A DNA stretch of 48,742 bases, taken from assembly GCA_017411745.1 (NCBI GenBank), contig JAFQPM010000009.1, positions 1 through 48,742 on the forward strand, given 5' to 3'. Positions within the stretch are counted from its first letter, which is position 1. The number at the start of each line of letters is the position of its first letter. Of this stretch, positions 24,530 through 33,400 are shown one piece after another. The notes below the pieces were generated by a model. That model was not told the origin of the DNA and made no database searches. It was given only the letters and a program-made list of their open reading frames with translations. This stretch comes from Clostridia bacterium (lineage in GTDB: Bacteria; Bacillota; Clostridia; Oscillospirales; CAG-272). The position numbers and the translations under genes are program-made.

Positions 24530-25003
24530 ATGCAAAGACTTCTTGACACACAAGGCAAGCTGCTCGGCATAGATTTTGGCGACAAGAGAACGGGACTTGC
24601 CGTAAGCGACCCCAAACGCATTATTGCCTCGGGGCTCTATCAGATAAGCGTTGGCGGAATGCAAAGGACGGCGGCGAAGATCGCAGAGATAATTAAGGAA
24701 GAAAATATAAACGGCGGTATAGTGGTCGGTCTCCCTATCAATATGGACGGCTCTCACGGTCCTCGAGCCGAGCACGCCGAAAAGTTCGCGAGAATACTCG
24801 GTGAGATGCTTGCCGAAGACGAAAGCACCGCAAAACTGCCGATAGTTATGCTCGACGAGCGCATGACCACGATGGTGGCGGCAAGATATCTCAACGAGAC
24901 CGACACCCGAGGCGCGAAGCGCAAGCAGGTCATCGACACCCTCTCGGCACAGATAATCCTGCAAAATGCGCTCGACAGACTGAAAAATATGGCGCATGCT
25001 TAA
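24530..25003 (+). CDS. ruvX: RuvX/YqgF-family RNase H-fold nuclease
   Basis: The 157-residue protein has 'LGIDFGDKRTGLAVSD' (first catalytic Asp), 'VVGLPINMDGSHGPRAE' and 'VMLDERMTT', which are the three conserved blocks of the YqgF family, named putative Holliday junction resolvase and also linked to pre-16S rRNA 5' processing. The ATG at 24530 begins the family sequence after an AAAAAGGAAATT site; a longer in-frame start lies inside the RNHCP gene. Confidence 0.92.
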   Translation: MQRLLDTQGKLLGIDFGDKRTGLAVSDPKRIIASGLYQISVGGMQRTAAKIAEIIKEENINGGIVVGLPINMDGSHGPRAEHAEKFARILGEMLAEDESTAKLPIVMLDERMTTMVAARYLNETDTRGAKRKQVIDTLSAQIILQNALDRLKNMAHA

Positions 25004-25028
25004 ATATCGATAAATTAGGAGATCAATT

Positions 25029-25751
25029 ATGGTAAAAGGAAGATACGGATGGCGAATAGCGGGATTCATCTTCAAAGCCCTATGCGGACTTATTATCGCA
25101 TTGGTGATAGGACTTTTGGCTTGGCGCATAATAGACCGAAGCATTACGCCAAAGCAGGTCAAAACTATAATACCGAACCACAAGCTCTGCGAGGTGTACG
25201 AAAAGAACAATGGCAAGCTGACCCTCTACACTCAAAAGCAGAACGAATATACGCAGGAGGAACACAACTACGGCTATTTTGCCAACGCGGGCACGGTCTT
25301 TATCGACGAGGCAGATCAGATCCAGTTCATTCTGCGCTACAACAAAAGCACACTTGAACACGTAGCCGAGGATTTTAAGCTTTCCGAGGTGCCCTCAAGA
25401 GAAGAAAACATTTTCGACATAAGTCTGGTCATTATGTACGACCTGACGCCCGAGAATGAAAAGGACAACGACGGCAAGACTCCCGATGCGGTCGAATACG
25501 TGAGAATATCGCCCTCGGGCGAGGCGCTTTCTTATCAGAAAACGCTTTACAACTATCACAAATACGTATTTGACGGTGTGGAGGTGGACAAGAGCGTTCT
25601 TGCAATATACATCGACATATACTACGTCGGCGAGATCGATTACAACGAAAGATCGCTCGGCACTCTGTTGATCTACGACTGCACTTATCCCACAAAGGAA
25701 TATAAGCTTACGAAGAACGATATAAAGGCGATTGCTGATTTCGCAAAATAA
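25029..25751 (+). CDS. Uncharacterised single-pass membrane protein
   Basis: The 240-residue protein has a short basic N terminus, one hydrophobic helix (about 12-36) and a polar domain of ~200 residues that is probably outside the membrane. It is rich in Tyr, Asp and Glu and in alternating beta-type stretches. No motif or family is recognised. It starts 7 bases after TTAGGAG, 25 bases after ruvX, and may be co-transcribed with it. Confidence 0.7.
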   Translation: MVKGRYGWRIAGFIFKALCGLIIALVIGLLAWRIIDRSITPKQVKTIIPNHKLCEVYEKNNGKLTLYTQKQNEYTQEEHNYGYFANAGTVFIDEADQIQFILRYNKSTLEHVAEDFKLSEVPSREENIFDISLVIMYDLTPENEKDNDGKTPDAVEYVRISPSGEALSYQKTLYNYHKYVFDGVEVDKSVLAIYIDIYYVGEIDYNERSLGTLLIYDCTYPTKEYKLTKNDIKAIADFAK

Positions 25752-25828
25752 AAATTTAAACTGAAGATGTAACCTTTTCCAAATAATGACGACTTATTTT
25801 ATGAAGGACAAAAAGCGGGAGGTTTCTT

Positions 25829-26233
25829 ATGAAAAAGATTATTGCTTTTCTGATAGCTATATTTTTTCTGCTCGTTTTAGCAGGTTGTGATAGTGAAAGT
25901 CTTATCAAGTGCAAAAACGGTACGTACACGATCACCTTGCCCGATAGCCAAACCGTTATCGAGGTTGACAAGCAGTATGAAAGATATCTTTCATCTATAA
26001 CGGACAAACAAATCGAGCAAGCCGAGGATAAGATTGCCGCCGCTATTGCCAACTATCCCGAAAATTCCGGATACTATCTAAGCACAGATTCCGAAGGCTG
26101 TCTTTGCTTGTGTGTGGAGGTCATACGGGATATAGACCCTCCTAACGTGGTAGTAGATGGAGACTATACGATATCAAGCGGATGCAATATCGACCATGAG
26201 CACCTCTTTTTCAGCGAAAGGATTTCAAAATAA
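25829..26233 (+). CDS. Small putative lipoprotein
   Basis: The 134-residue precursor has a signal peptide with lipobox LAGC ('IFFLLVLAGCDSE'), lipidated Cys at residue 20, then a ~115-residue polar domain of no recognised family. GGGAGG precedes the ATG. It is the last gene on the + strand before the convergent terminator at 26247. A serine-protease-like or binding function cannot be argued from the sequence. Confidence 0.75.
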   Translation: MKKIIAFLIAIFFLLVLAGCDSESLIKCKNGTYTITLPDSQTVIEVDKQYERYLSSITDKQIEQAEDKIAAAIANYPENSGYYLSTDSEGCLCLCVEVIRDIDPPNVVVDGDYTISSGCNIDHEHLFFSERISK

Positions 26234-26246
26234 TAACCAACAAAAG

Positions 26247-26290
26247 AAAAACCGCAGGCATTGGAAGACTCCAAGGCCTGCGGTTTTTTT
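26247..26290. terminator. Bidirectional terminator between convergent gene runs
   Basis: AAAAACCGCAGGC (26247-26259) pairs with GCCTGCGGTTTTT (26276-26288). Inside, TTGGA/TCCAA extends the stem around AGAC. T7 follows on the + strand and the A-run serves the minus strand. It separates the lipoprotein gene from rsfS. A shorter stem, TTTTGGCG/CGCCAAAA, overlaps its right end. Confidence 0.92.
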
Positions 26291-26319
26291 GGCGTAAACT
26301 TCGCCAAAATTATGAATAA

Positions 26320-26685
26320 TTATTCGAAATCGGTGTAGAGCTTATCGAGGTTATAAAACTCGCGCGCTTCTCTGTCAAACACGTGGACGATAACGCTCGC
26401 GTAGTCAAGCACTCTCCAGTTGCCGCCCTTTCCCTCTGCTCTTATGGGCTGAACTCCAGCCAGACCGAGCTTGTACTCTACCTCGTCGGCAAGCGAGCGC
26501 ACGTGGGTGCTCGTGTTACCGTTTGCAAGCACGAAGTAGTCAGCAATAATGGTCTTGTCGCCAACCTTGATTACCTTTACGTCCTTTGCCTTTTTGTTGT
26601 CAAGGACCTCGGCGATAGCCGCCGCCAGCTCCTCGGGCTCGGCTCCAACCAAGGACTTTATTTCTTCATTTCTGATCTCTTCCAT
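26320..26685 (-). CDS. rsfS: Ribosomal silencing factor RsfS
   Basis: RsfS binds ribosomal protein uL14 on the large subunit and blocks subunit joining when nutrients are low. The 121-residue protein has the conserved 'DNKKAKDVKVIKVGDKTIIADYFVL', 'GNTSTHVRSLADEVE', 'EGKGGNWRVLDYASVIVHVF' and 'REFYNLDKLY'. The ATG at 26685 follows AAAGGAAC and begins the family sequence. It is the last gene of the minus-strand run, 17 bases after yqeK, a common clostridial pairing. Confidence 0.95.
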   Translation of the reverse strand: MEEIRNEEIKSLVGAEPEELAAAIAEVLDNKKAKDVKVIKVGDKTIIADYFVLANGNTSTHVRSLADEVEYKLGLAGVQPIRAEGKGGNWRVLDYASVIVHVFDREAREFYNLDKLYTDFE

Positions 26686-26702
26686 CTCTGTTCCTTTCTT
26701 TT

Positions 26703-27335
26703 TCAGCTGTTTTTCAGCTCGGAAATTATCGAATTTTTTGATTTTATAGTACAAGAGCTGATGACCTTGCCTCTTTTGGTCAGATCCGCTATCGTGATCT
26801 CAAAAGAGTGCAAAATAACGCGGTTTAAGTGGTCTATTTGCTCCTTTTTAGACATTTTTTCGGGTCGTGCCAAGAAAAATTCGTTTCGCAACGCTACGCA
26901 ATCGTCATAAGTTCTCGTTTCGTCGATATAGTCGGCAAGATAGATTATCTTTTCGGCAAGAGTCATATTTTCCCTGCCCATAGTGTGATATTTCACCGCG
27001 TTTACAAGCATTTCGTCGGCAAACTCGGGATATCTTTCGGGAATGACGAGCGCCGCAGTCACCGAGTGAAGCGTTGCGGGGCAATCGAGCTCCTCCTTCG
27101 TCGGAATGATGCCGTGGAGGCGGAATATCTCTATCTGCTCGACCGTGGAAAGCTCCTTGGTCACGTCGTGCAGCAAAGCCGCGGCGCGCAAGGTGCTCTC
27201 ATTCTCGGGGCAATATATCGCGGCAATTTTTGCCGCCATTTTTTCAACTCCGAGGGTATGCTCGAAGCGGCGCACAGACATAGATTTGCCTACGTGCTCT
27301 CTCAAAAGGTCTATCTGCTCATCCGTATATCTCAT
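26703..27335 (-). CDS. yqeK: YqeK HD-domain hydrolase (diadenosine tetraphosphatase-like)
   Basis: The 210-residue HD-domain protein has 'RRFEHTLGVEKMA', 'AALLHDVTKEL' (the HD pair), 'LHSVTAALV', 'YHTMGRENM' and 'KIIYLADYID', the metal-binding set of the YqeK family. YqeK proteins hydrolyse Ap4A symmetrically to two ADP. The start overlaps the nadD stop by 4 bases (ATGA), so the two are coupled; the nadD-yqeK-rsfS order is standard in Firmicutes. Confidence 0.93.
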   Translation of the reverse strand: MRYTDEQIDLLREHVGKSMSVRRFEHTLGVEKMAAKIAAIYCPENESTLRAAALLHDVTKELSTVEQIEIFRLHGIIPTKEELDCPATLHSVTAALVIPERYPEFADEMLVNAVKYHTMGRENMTLAEKIIYLADYIDETRTYDDCVALRNEFFLARPEKMSKKEQIDHLNRVILHSFEITIADLTKRGKVISSCTIKSKNSIISELKNS

Positions 27336-27937
27336 TTTGCGTACAGTCCCTTTTCTTTGATGTATTCGGCTACCGCGGGAGGTACAAGTCCCGTGATATC
27401 CTCTCTGTTTTCTATCTTTGCCCTTACTTCGCTTGACGATACGACGACGGCGGGAGCGTTTATTCTGACCACGTTTTTGCCGTATTTGTTGCGATATTCG
27501 GTGATCTTTGCGATCAACTTCTCGTCAAGCTCCGCGTCCTCCTCACGTCGAATATACGTGGGATATGCGAGTCTGAATATCTCATCGGGATCCCTCCACT
27601 GATCAAGCGTGAGGATCATATCCGTGCCGCAGAGCAAGAAAAGTCTGCGGTCGGTATCGGTCAGCTCGCGCAACGTATCGACCGTATAGCTCTTTCCCTC
27701 TCGGCGCATCTCCATATCGCTGACTATGACGCCCTCTACGCCCTCAAAGGCAAGCTCACACATTCTGAGTCTGTCGGCGTTGCTCACGTCCTCGCTCATT
27801 TCCTTGTGCGGACTCACTCCCGTCGGGATAACGAATAGTACGTCAAGCCACATTTGACTCATAAATGCCTTCGCCGCCTCAACGTGTCCCGTGTGTATCG
27901 GTGAAAACGTGCCGCCGTAAATTCCTACTCTCAGCAT
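27332..27937 (-). CDS. nadD: Nicotinate-nucleotide adenylyltransferase
   Basis: NadD makes nicotinate adenine dinucleotide from ATP and nicotinate mononucleotide. The 201-residue protein has the nucleotidyl-transferase signature 'GIYGGTFSPIHTGH' at its N terminus and 'VSSSEVR' (family I-S-S-T-x-I-R) near the C terminus, with 'GTDM' between. It sits 1 base after the yhbY stop and overlaps yqeK by 4. Confidence 0.95.
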   Translation of the reverse strand: MLRVGIYGGTFSPIHTGHVEAAKAFMSQMWLDVLFVIPTGVSPHKEMSEDVSNADRLRMCELAFEGVEGVIVSDMEMRREGKSYTVDTLRELTDTDRRLFLLCGTDMILTLDQWRDPDEIFRLAYPTYIRREEDAELDEKLIAKITEYRNKYGKNVVRINAPAVVVSSSEVRAKIENREDITGLVPPAVAEYIKEKGLYAK

Positions 27938-27938
27938 A

Positions 27939-28232
27939 TTATCTTGGAAGCTCTATCGTCTTTTTGTCCTTCGACTCACGGTAGAGCACGATTTTTCTAC
28001 CAACTGCGGAAACTCCCTCCGCACCAAGCGCTTCGCAAAGCTTATCAAGCGCCTCGCGGGGATTTTCTCCGCTGTTTTCAAGCACGGTCAGCTTAACAAG
28101 CTCGCGCGCTTCAAGGGCATCGGAAACCGTTTTGATAAGATTTTCGGTAATTCCGCCCTTTCCTATCTGCATTATCGCGGGACAGGACTGACCAAGTCCG
28201 CGAAGATATGCTCTCTGTTTTGACGTTATCAT
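27939..28232 (-). CDS. yhbY: YhbY-type CRM RNA-binding protein
   Basis: The 97-residue single CRM-domain protein has 'LTSKQRAYLRGL'-type start ('MITSKQRAYLRGL'), the loop 'GKGGITENLI' in place of the family G-K-x-G-x-T-x-x, and 'REALDKLCEALGAEGV'. It binds pre-50S ribosome or rRNA. ATG 28232 starts the conserved region. It lies between rdgB and nadD with gaps of 16 and 1 bases. Confidence 0.92.
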   Translation of the reverse strand: MITSKQRAYLRGLGQSCPAIMQIGKGGITENLIKTVSDALEARELVKLTVLENSGENPREALDKLCEALGAEGVSAVGRKIVLYRESKDKKTIELPR

Positions 28233-28248
28233 ATTTTTTCTCCTGTGA

Positions 28249-28854
28249 TCATTCGGCAAGCTCAAGCATCTTAAGCTTTTCGGCAAACGCGGCGATGGCG
28301 TTTCCTCTGTGGCTTACCTTGTTCTTTTCTTCGGGGGTGACCTCTGCGAGAGTTTTATTGAACTCGGGGAAATAGAACAACGGATCGTATCCAAATCCTC
28401 CGTCTCCGTGTCTCTCCTCAAGAATCTCGCCCTCCACGTATCCGCGGACTACTATCGGCTCATAACCGTATTTCTCGGGGAAAACGCAGGCGATACAGCA
28501 TACGAATCTCGCGCTACGGTCGGTCTTGTCCTCAAGATTTTTGAGAAGAAGATCGTTATTTGCCTCGTCGTCGCCGTGCTCTCCCGCATATCTTGCGCTG
28601 TAAACTCCGGGCGCGCCGCCAAGCGCGTCGACCTCAAGTCCAGAGTCGTCGCCGACACCGATATATCCCGATCCTGCCGCTACTCTCGCCTTGATAAGCG
28701 CGTTTTCCTCGAAGGTAACTCCGTCCTCCTCTATCTCGCCGTAGATCCCTACGTCGTCAAGAGAGAGTATCTCGATCCCCTCGATGTACTGCGCGAGCAG
28801 AGTTTGCAGCTCGGCTTTTTTCTTTTTGTTTCTTGATGCTAATACTATTTTCAT
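28249..28854 (-). CDS. rdgB: RdgB/HAM1 non-canonical purine NTP pyrophosphatase
   Basis: The 201-residue protein removes ITP/dITP/XTP from the nucleotide pool. It has 'LASRNKKKKAEL' (family S-x-N-x-x-K), 'GVGDDSGLEVDALGGAPGVYSARYAG' region residues (D-D-S-G-L, metal site), 'GFGYDPLFY' and 'SHRGNAI'. ATG 28854 begins the family sequence; the frame is open further into a repeat. It heads the rdgB-yhbY-nadD-yqeK-rsfS group. Confidence 0.94.
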   Translation of the reverse strand: MKIVLASRNKKKKAELQTLLAQYIEGIEILSLDDVGIYGEIEEDGVTFEENALIKARVAAGSGYIGVGDDSGLEVDALGGAPGVYSARYAGEHGDDEANNDLLLKNLEDKTDRSARFVCCIACVFPEKYGYEPIVVRGYVEGEILEERHGDGGFGYDPLFYFPEFNKTLAEVTPEEKNKVSHRGNAIAAFAEKLKMLELAE

Positions 28855-28868
28855 ATTGATTTTTATTT

Positions 28869-28939
28869 GGGGCTTTGCCCCATACCCCACTTAGAAACTT
28901 TTTCGGAAAAAGTTTCTAAGAACTTCAAAAACTTTCAAT
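28869..28939 (-). repeat. Structured intergenic repeat, copy 4
   Basis: Read on the minus strand it has ATTGAAAGTTTTTGAAGTT, a stem-loop CTTAGAAACTTTTT/AAAAAGTTTCTAAG (plus 28890-28920), TGGGGTAT, and a stem-loop GGGGC/GCCCC (plus 28869-28881). The layout equals that at 15125-15202, with paired base changes in the first stem. The stretch 28855-29075 holds no gene: this repeat, then AT-rich sequence, then the foldback at 29032. Confidence 0.75.
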
Positions 28940-29031
28940 AGGTGTAGGTAAGAGATTTCTTTACTCACACCGATTTAAAACCTAAACCGTCTTTATTTTA
29001 ATCTATCCTTCGGGGGAGTTCTTTGGAGAGC

Positions 29032-29063
29032 GCGAGAATCTTTCTTGCAAGAAAGGTTCTCGC
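29032..29063. other. Stem-loop after ftsY
   Basis: GCGAGAATCTTTCTT (29032-29046) pairs with AAGAAAGGTTCTCGC (29049-29063), with one T-G wobble. Flanking GGGGAG (about 29013) and CTCCCC (about 29069) may extend it. It lies 12 bases past the ftsY stop (minus strand) but has no T-run. It is a possible weak terminator or mRNA end protector. Confidence 0.55.
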
Positions 29064-29075
29064 TCGCCTCCCCTC

Positions 29076-30404
29076 TCACTCAAAAAGCGCGTCGACAAAC
29101 TGTTTTGCGTCGAACTGTTGCATATCGTCGATCTTCTCGCCGACACCGATGAATTTGACGGGGATACCGAGCTCACGCTTGATAGAGATGACGATACCGC
29201 CCTTTGCGGTTCCGTCGAGCTTGTTGAGGGTAATACCCGTGATGTTTGCCGCTTTACTGAATTCCTTTGCCTGAATTATCGCGTTCTGACCCGTGGTCGC
29301 ATCGAGAACGAGAAGGTTCTCGCGAGACGCTTCGGGCAGCTCGCGGTCGATAACGCGGTTGATCTTTGCAAGCTCGTTCATAAGGTTGGTCTTATTGTGA
29401 AGTCTGCCTGCGGTATCTATGATGAGCACGTCGGCTTCCTTTTTCTTGGCGTAGTTGATCGCGTCGAAAACGACTGCTGCGGGGTCACTTCCCTCGCTCT
29501 GCTTAACGATGTCGACCTTGGCTCTGTTACACCAGACCTCAAGCTGATCTATCGCCGCGGCTCTGAAGGTATCTGCCGCCGCAACTACGACCTTTTTGCC
29601 CGAGAGGCGCAGTCTCTTGGATATTTTACCGATGCTCGTGGTCTTACCCGCGCCGTTGACTCCGATAACGAGCACGACTGACGGAGAGGTCTCGAGCTTC
29701 AGAGGCTGATGCTCGCCGATCATATCGCCGAGTATCTCCTTGAGGGTATCGAGCACCTGATCCTTTTCCTTGAGTCTGCCGTCCTTTATTCTATCACGAA
29801 GCTCCTCGATTATCTCCTCGGTCGCTCCGACTCCGACGTCTGCCATGATCAAAAGCTCCTCAAGCTCCTCAAGCAGATCCTCGTCGACTCTGACGAAGTT
29901 TTTCAGCAGGTCGTTGACAGATCCGAAAAGTGCCTTTTTAGTCTTGGAAAGACCGTTTTTGAGCTTTTCCCAGAAGGATACCTTTTCCTCGTCTTCTTCG
30001 TCGTCCTCGGTGTCTTCATCTACCACCTCGTTCGCCGTATCATCGGCAACCTCGGGCTCGTCGGGGGTCTCTTCATCCTCTATCTCGGCATCGTCATCCG
30101 CAATACCGTCAAAGTCAATAAAATCGCCGTCGTAGTCAAGGGGCGTGACGTTTTCGTACTCCTCCTTGTGCTCCTCTTCGAACTTTTCAGCCGCCGCGAT
30201 CTCTTCTTCGGTCAGCTCGTCTTCATCGTCCATAAGAGAATCGATATCTATAGGCTCTGCGTCCTTGTCGTGCATAAGAGAATCGATATCGATCGGTTCT
30301 TCCTGCTCGGCTTCTTCTTTATCGAGGGCTTCGTTCTCGCGGATCTCCTCGTCTTCCTTTTTGTTCTTATCCTTTTTGCCGAAAAGCTTATTCAAAAATG
30401 CCAT
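29076..30404 (-). CDS. ftsY: Signal recognition particle receptor FtsY
   Basis: FtsY is the membrane-associated GTPase receptor for SRP. The 442-residue protein has a basic start ('FLNKLFGKKDKNKK'), a very acidic A-domain to about 145, then the N and G domains: 'GVNGAGKTTSIGK' (G1), 'DTFRAAA', 'DTAGRLHNKTNLM' (G3) and 'NKLDGTAKGG' (G4/G5). The A-domain contains a duplicated 'EPIDIDSLM'. ATG 30404 overlaps the end of smc by 17 bases, so the two genes are translationally coupled. Upstream in-frame starts lie within smc and are not used. Confidence 0.95.
   Translation of the reverse strand: MAFLNKLFGKKDKNKKEDEEIRENEALDKEEAEQEEPIDIDSLMHDKDAEPIDIDSLMDDEDELTEEEIAAAEKFEEEHKEEYENVTPLDYDGDFIDFDGIADDDAEIEDEETPDEPEVADDTANEVVDEDTEDDEEDEEKVSFWEKLKNGLSKTKKALFGSVNDLLKNFVRVDEDLLEELEELLIMADVGVGATEEIIEELRDRIKDGRLKEKDQVLDTLKEILGDMIGEHQPLKLETSPSVVLVIGVNGAGKTTSIGKISKRLRLSGKKVVVAAADTFRAAAIDQLEVWCNRAKVDIVKQSEGSDPAAVVFDAINYAKKKEADVLIIDTAGRLHNKTNLMNELAKINRVIDRELPEASRENLLVLDATTGQNAIIQAKEFSKAANITGITLNKLDGTAKGGIVISIKRELGIPVKFIGVGEKIDDMQQFDAKQFVDALFE
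30231..30290 (-). repeat. ftsY: Short tandem repeat in the ftsY acidic domain
   Basis: CATAAGAGAATCGATATC occurs at 30231-30248 and 30273-30290, 42 bp apart in frame, encoding two copies of the peptide 'DIDSLM'. Confidence 0.8.
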
Positions 30405-33400
30405 TCCATTCACCATCTTTCTTCTTCTCGACGTCCTTGACGTCAAGCGTGAGTATCTTGGATATACCGTGCTCGGGCATCGTTACGCCGTAAAGTCTGG
30501 TCGCCGCCGCCATAGTGCCTCGGCGGTGTGTGATCATGATAAACTGCGTGCCGTCGGAATATCTCTTTATGTATTGCGCCAAACGCTCTACGTTGACCTC
30601 GTCCAGCGCCGCCTCGATCTCGTCGAGGATACAGAAGGGCGTGGGGTTGACCTTGAGCGTTGCAAAGAAGAGCGCGACTCCGATAAACGCCTGCTCTCCA
30701 CCCGAAAGCTGCATCAGATTCTTGATGATCTTTCCGGGAGGTGCCGCCTTGATCTCGATTCCACTCTCGAGCACGTTTTCGGGATCGGTAAGGTAGATCT
30801 CGGCAGATCCGCCGCCGAACAGCTCGGAGAAGGTCTTGCCGAAGTTCTCGTTGATCTGATCAAATGCGGTGACAAAGGCGGTCTTCATCTCCTTTTCGAG
30901 CTTGGTGATGATTCCGATAAGCTCTTCCTTGGATTTTTCAAGATCCTTTATCTGCTCGCTCATATAGTCGTAACGCGCCTTGAGCTCCTTGTACTTATTG
31001 ACGGCATCAAGGTCTACGCTACCGATATGACGGAGCTTGTTCTGACACTCAATCTGCGTTTTTGCGTACTCGGGGCGGTTTTCCGCGGTTACTGCGGGAT
31101 AGTTAAGCGCAACCGCATCGGCTCTCGTCAGCTCGTAGTCGTCCCAGAGCTTGCCTGCGACCTTGTCGTATTTGTCCTGAAGTCCCTCGAGCTTTGCCTG
31201 ATTGGTCGTATGAACACGGAAGATGAGCTCCTTTTCTGCCATCTTATCGCGCATCATAGTGTTGATCTCGTTGAGCTTCTTTTCAAATTCGAGATTGCCC
31301 TCCTCGATCTCGGCACGCTTTGCGTTAAGCATATCGAGCTCGGACTGGCACTCGGTATATTTCTTGCGGTTTTCGGTCTGCGCGACCGTGAGGTTGTTGA
31401 TCTGTGCGCGGTAGCTTTCGATTCGATCGTTTGCCGCCCTCATATCCTCCTCGCACACGCGTATTCTCTCGAGAGATACCTCAAGCAGCGCCTTTGCCGT
31501 TTCGATATCCTTTTGGATCTCGCTTATACGAATGACGTTTGCAGTCCTTTCGTCCTCAAGCGCCTTGAGTCTGTCCTCCGCGTCGACCTTTTCGTTATGC
31601 TTTGCCAAACGGACTGCGGTAAACTCCTCAACTCGCTTATTCTGCGACTCCTCTTCTCTCTTGAGCGCCGCGAGGTCGTCTTCGTATCGCTCGCTCATTC
31701 TGACTATCTGCTCGTAATCGGCGTTGAGCTTTTCAAGCAGAGATCTATTCGATTCATACTGACCCGTAAGCTTTTCAAGTCCCTGCATCTCGGTGTTTTT
31801 GAGCACGTTGATGAGGTCCTTGCGGTCGGCAAGGTCGGTGCGGCGGTCGGTAAGGTCGGTGAGCTTTTCTTTAAGCTCTGCCGCCTCGCTCTGAAGATTT
31901 TTGAGCTTCTTTTCAAGCTCCTCGGACTCGCTCTTGAGTCTTTTGATCTCATCGGCTCTCGACAGAATTCCTCCACCCTGCTTGACGGAACCGCCCGTGA
32001 ACGAACCGCCCGCGTTGATCTGTTGACCGTCAAGGGTAACGACTCTGACCTTGTAGTTGAGCCTTTTTGCCATTACGGTGGCGTTGTCTATGCTGTCAAA
32101 TACAAGCGTTCTGCCGAGAAGTGAGCTGATAACGTTTCTGAACTTATCTTCACTGCCGCAAAGCTCGTCTGCTCTGCCGATATAGCCCGCAAAACCGCGC
32201 GCATCGCGCATTTCGGGAGTTTCGGTCTGCGGTCTCATCGAGGTCAGAGGGAAAAAGGTTGCTCTTCCCGCTTCTCCGCGCTTGAGGGCAAACATTGCCG
32301 CTTTGGCGGTCTCCTCGTCCTCAACTACGATGTTCTGCAAATTCATTCCAAGCGCAGTTTCAACCGCGGTAACGTACTTCGTGTCAACGGTTATGACCTT
32401 GGAGAGAGGTCCGTAGATCTTTCCGCAGGGAGCACCGTTTCGGTCGGTTATCTTGCCCGCGCTGTAGCTGTTCATTACGAAGCGGACGGAATTATTATAC
32501 CCCTCAAACTGCTCCTCCATCGCCTTCATGGTCTTTATTCTTTGAAGGATCGATTCAAGTCGGAGCTTTTTGTTATTTATCTCGTCGTATTTTTCGCCGA
32601 GGTCAGAATTGAGATCGGCGAGCTGACGGTCGAGCGTTTCATTTTCCTCGTCGATCTCCGCGATCGCGTCGGAATACTCGTCGACGGTCTTTTGCTTGGA
32701 GGCAATAGCCTTTTCGAGCTTTGCCGACTCCTCGCCATAGCGCTCTATATCGCCGAGTATATCGGCGTTTCGGTCGCTTCCGCTTTCGCGGGAATTTTCA
32801 AGGACTGATATACGCACCTTGATATCGACCGCCGCTTCCTCGGCGCTCTTGATGTCCGCAAATGCGGTATCTATCGCCTTGTCCAAGCGGTCGATGTTGC
32901 ATTTTTCGTCAAAGATGCTATCCTCTATGCTTTCGGCTTTGTCGTGAGCCTCGGACAAGGTCGTCTCAAGCGCCGCGATCCTTTCGCGGTGAGCGTCCGA
33001 CTTTATCTTTTCTTCCGCTAAATTGTTTTTAGCAGAGGTGACCGACTGCTTTGCGGTCTCGATAAGCTCGTCGGTATGCTTTATCGTGGTGTCGTTGACT
33101 CTGAATTCACTGTCGAGTCTGAACGCCTCGCTCGTCTGCTCTTTTATAAGGTTGAGCAACTGAGAGTGCGCAATCTTACCGTTCTGCGAAGCCTCGTAGA
33201 GCTTGGCATTTCTCGCGTCGAGAGACTGCATCGAGTCCTCGGCGTTCTTCAGGTCAAACTCGGAGCGACGGAGTGCCTCCTCTGCCGCGCTTATATCTGC
33301 GCGGTATTTTTCGGTATCGAAAAGCCAAAGGCTGACGTCGACCTTCTTTTTGATTTCCATAAGCTCGATAGCCTTTTTCGCTTTTTCGGACTCCTTTTCA

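Noticed and set aside
30145..32124. 659-codon open frame on the plus strand opposite smc and ftsY
   Set aside because: It mirrors the codon pattern of smc and crosses the smc/ftsY overlap; the Ser/Leu-rich product has no recognisable domain.
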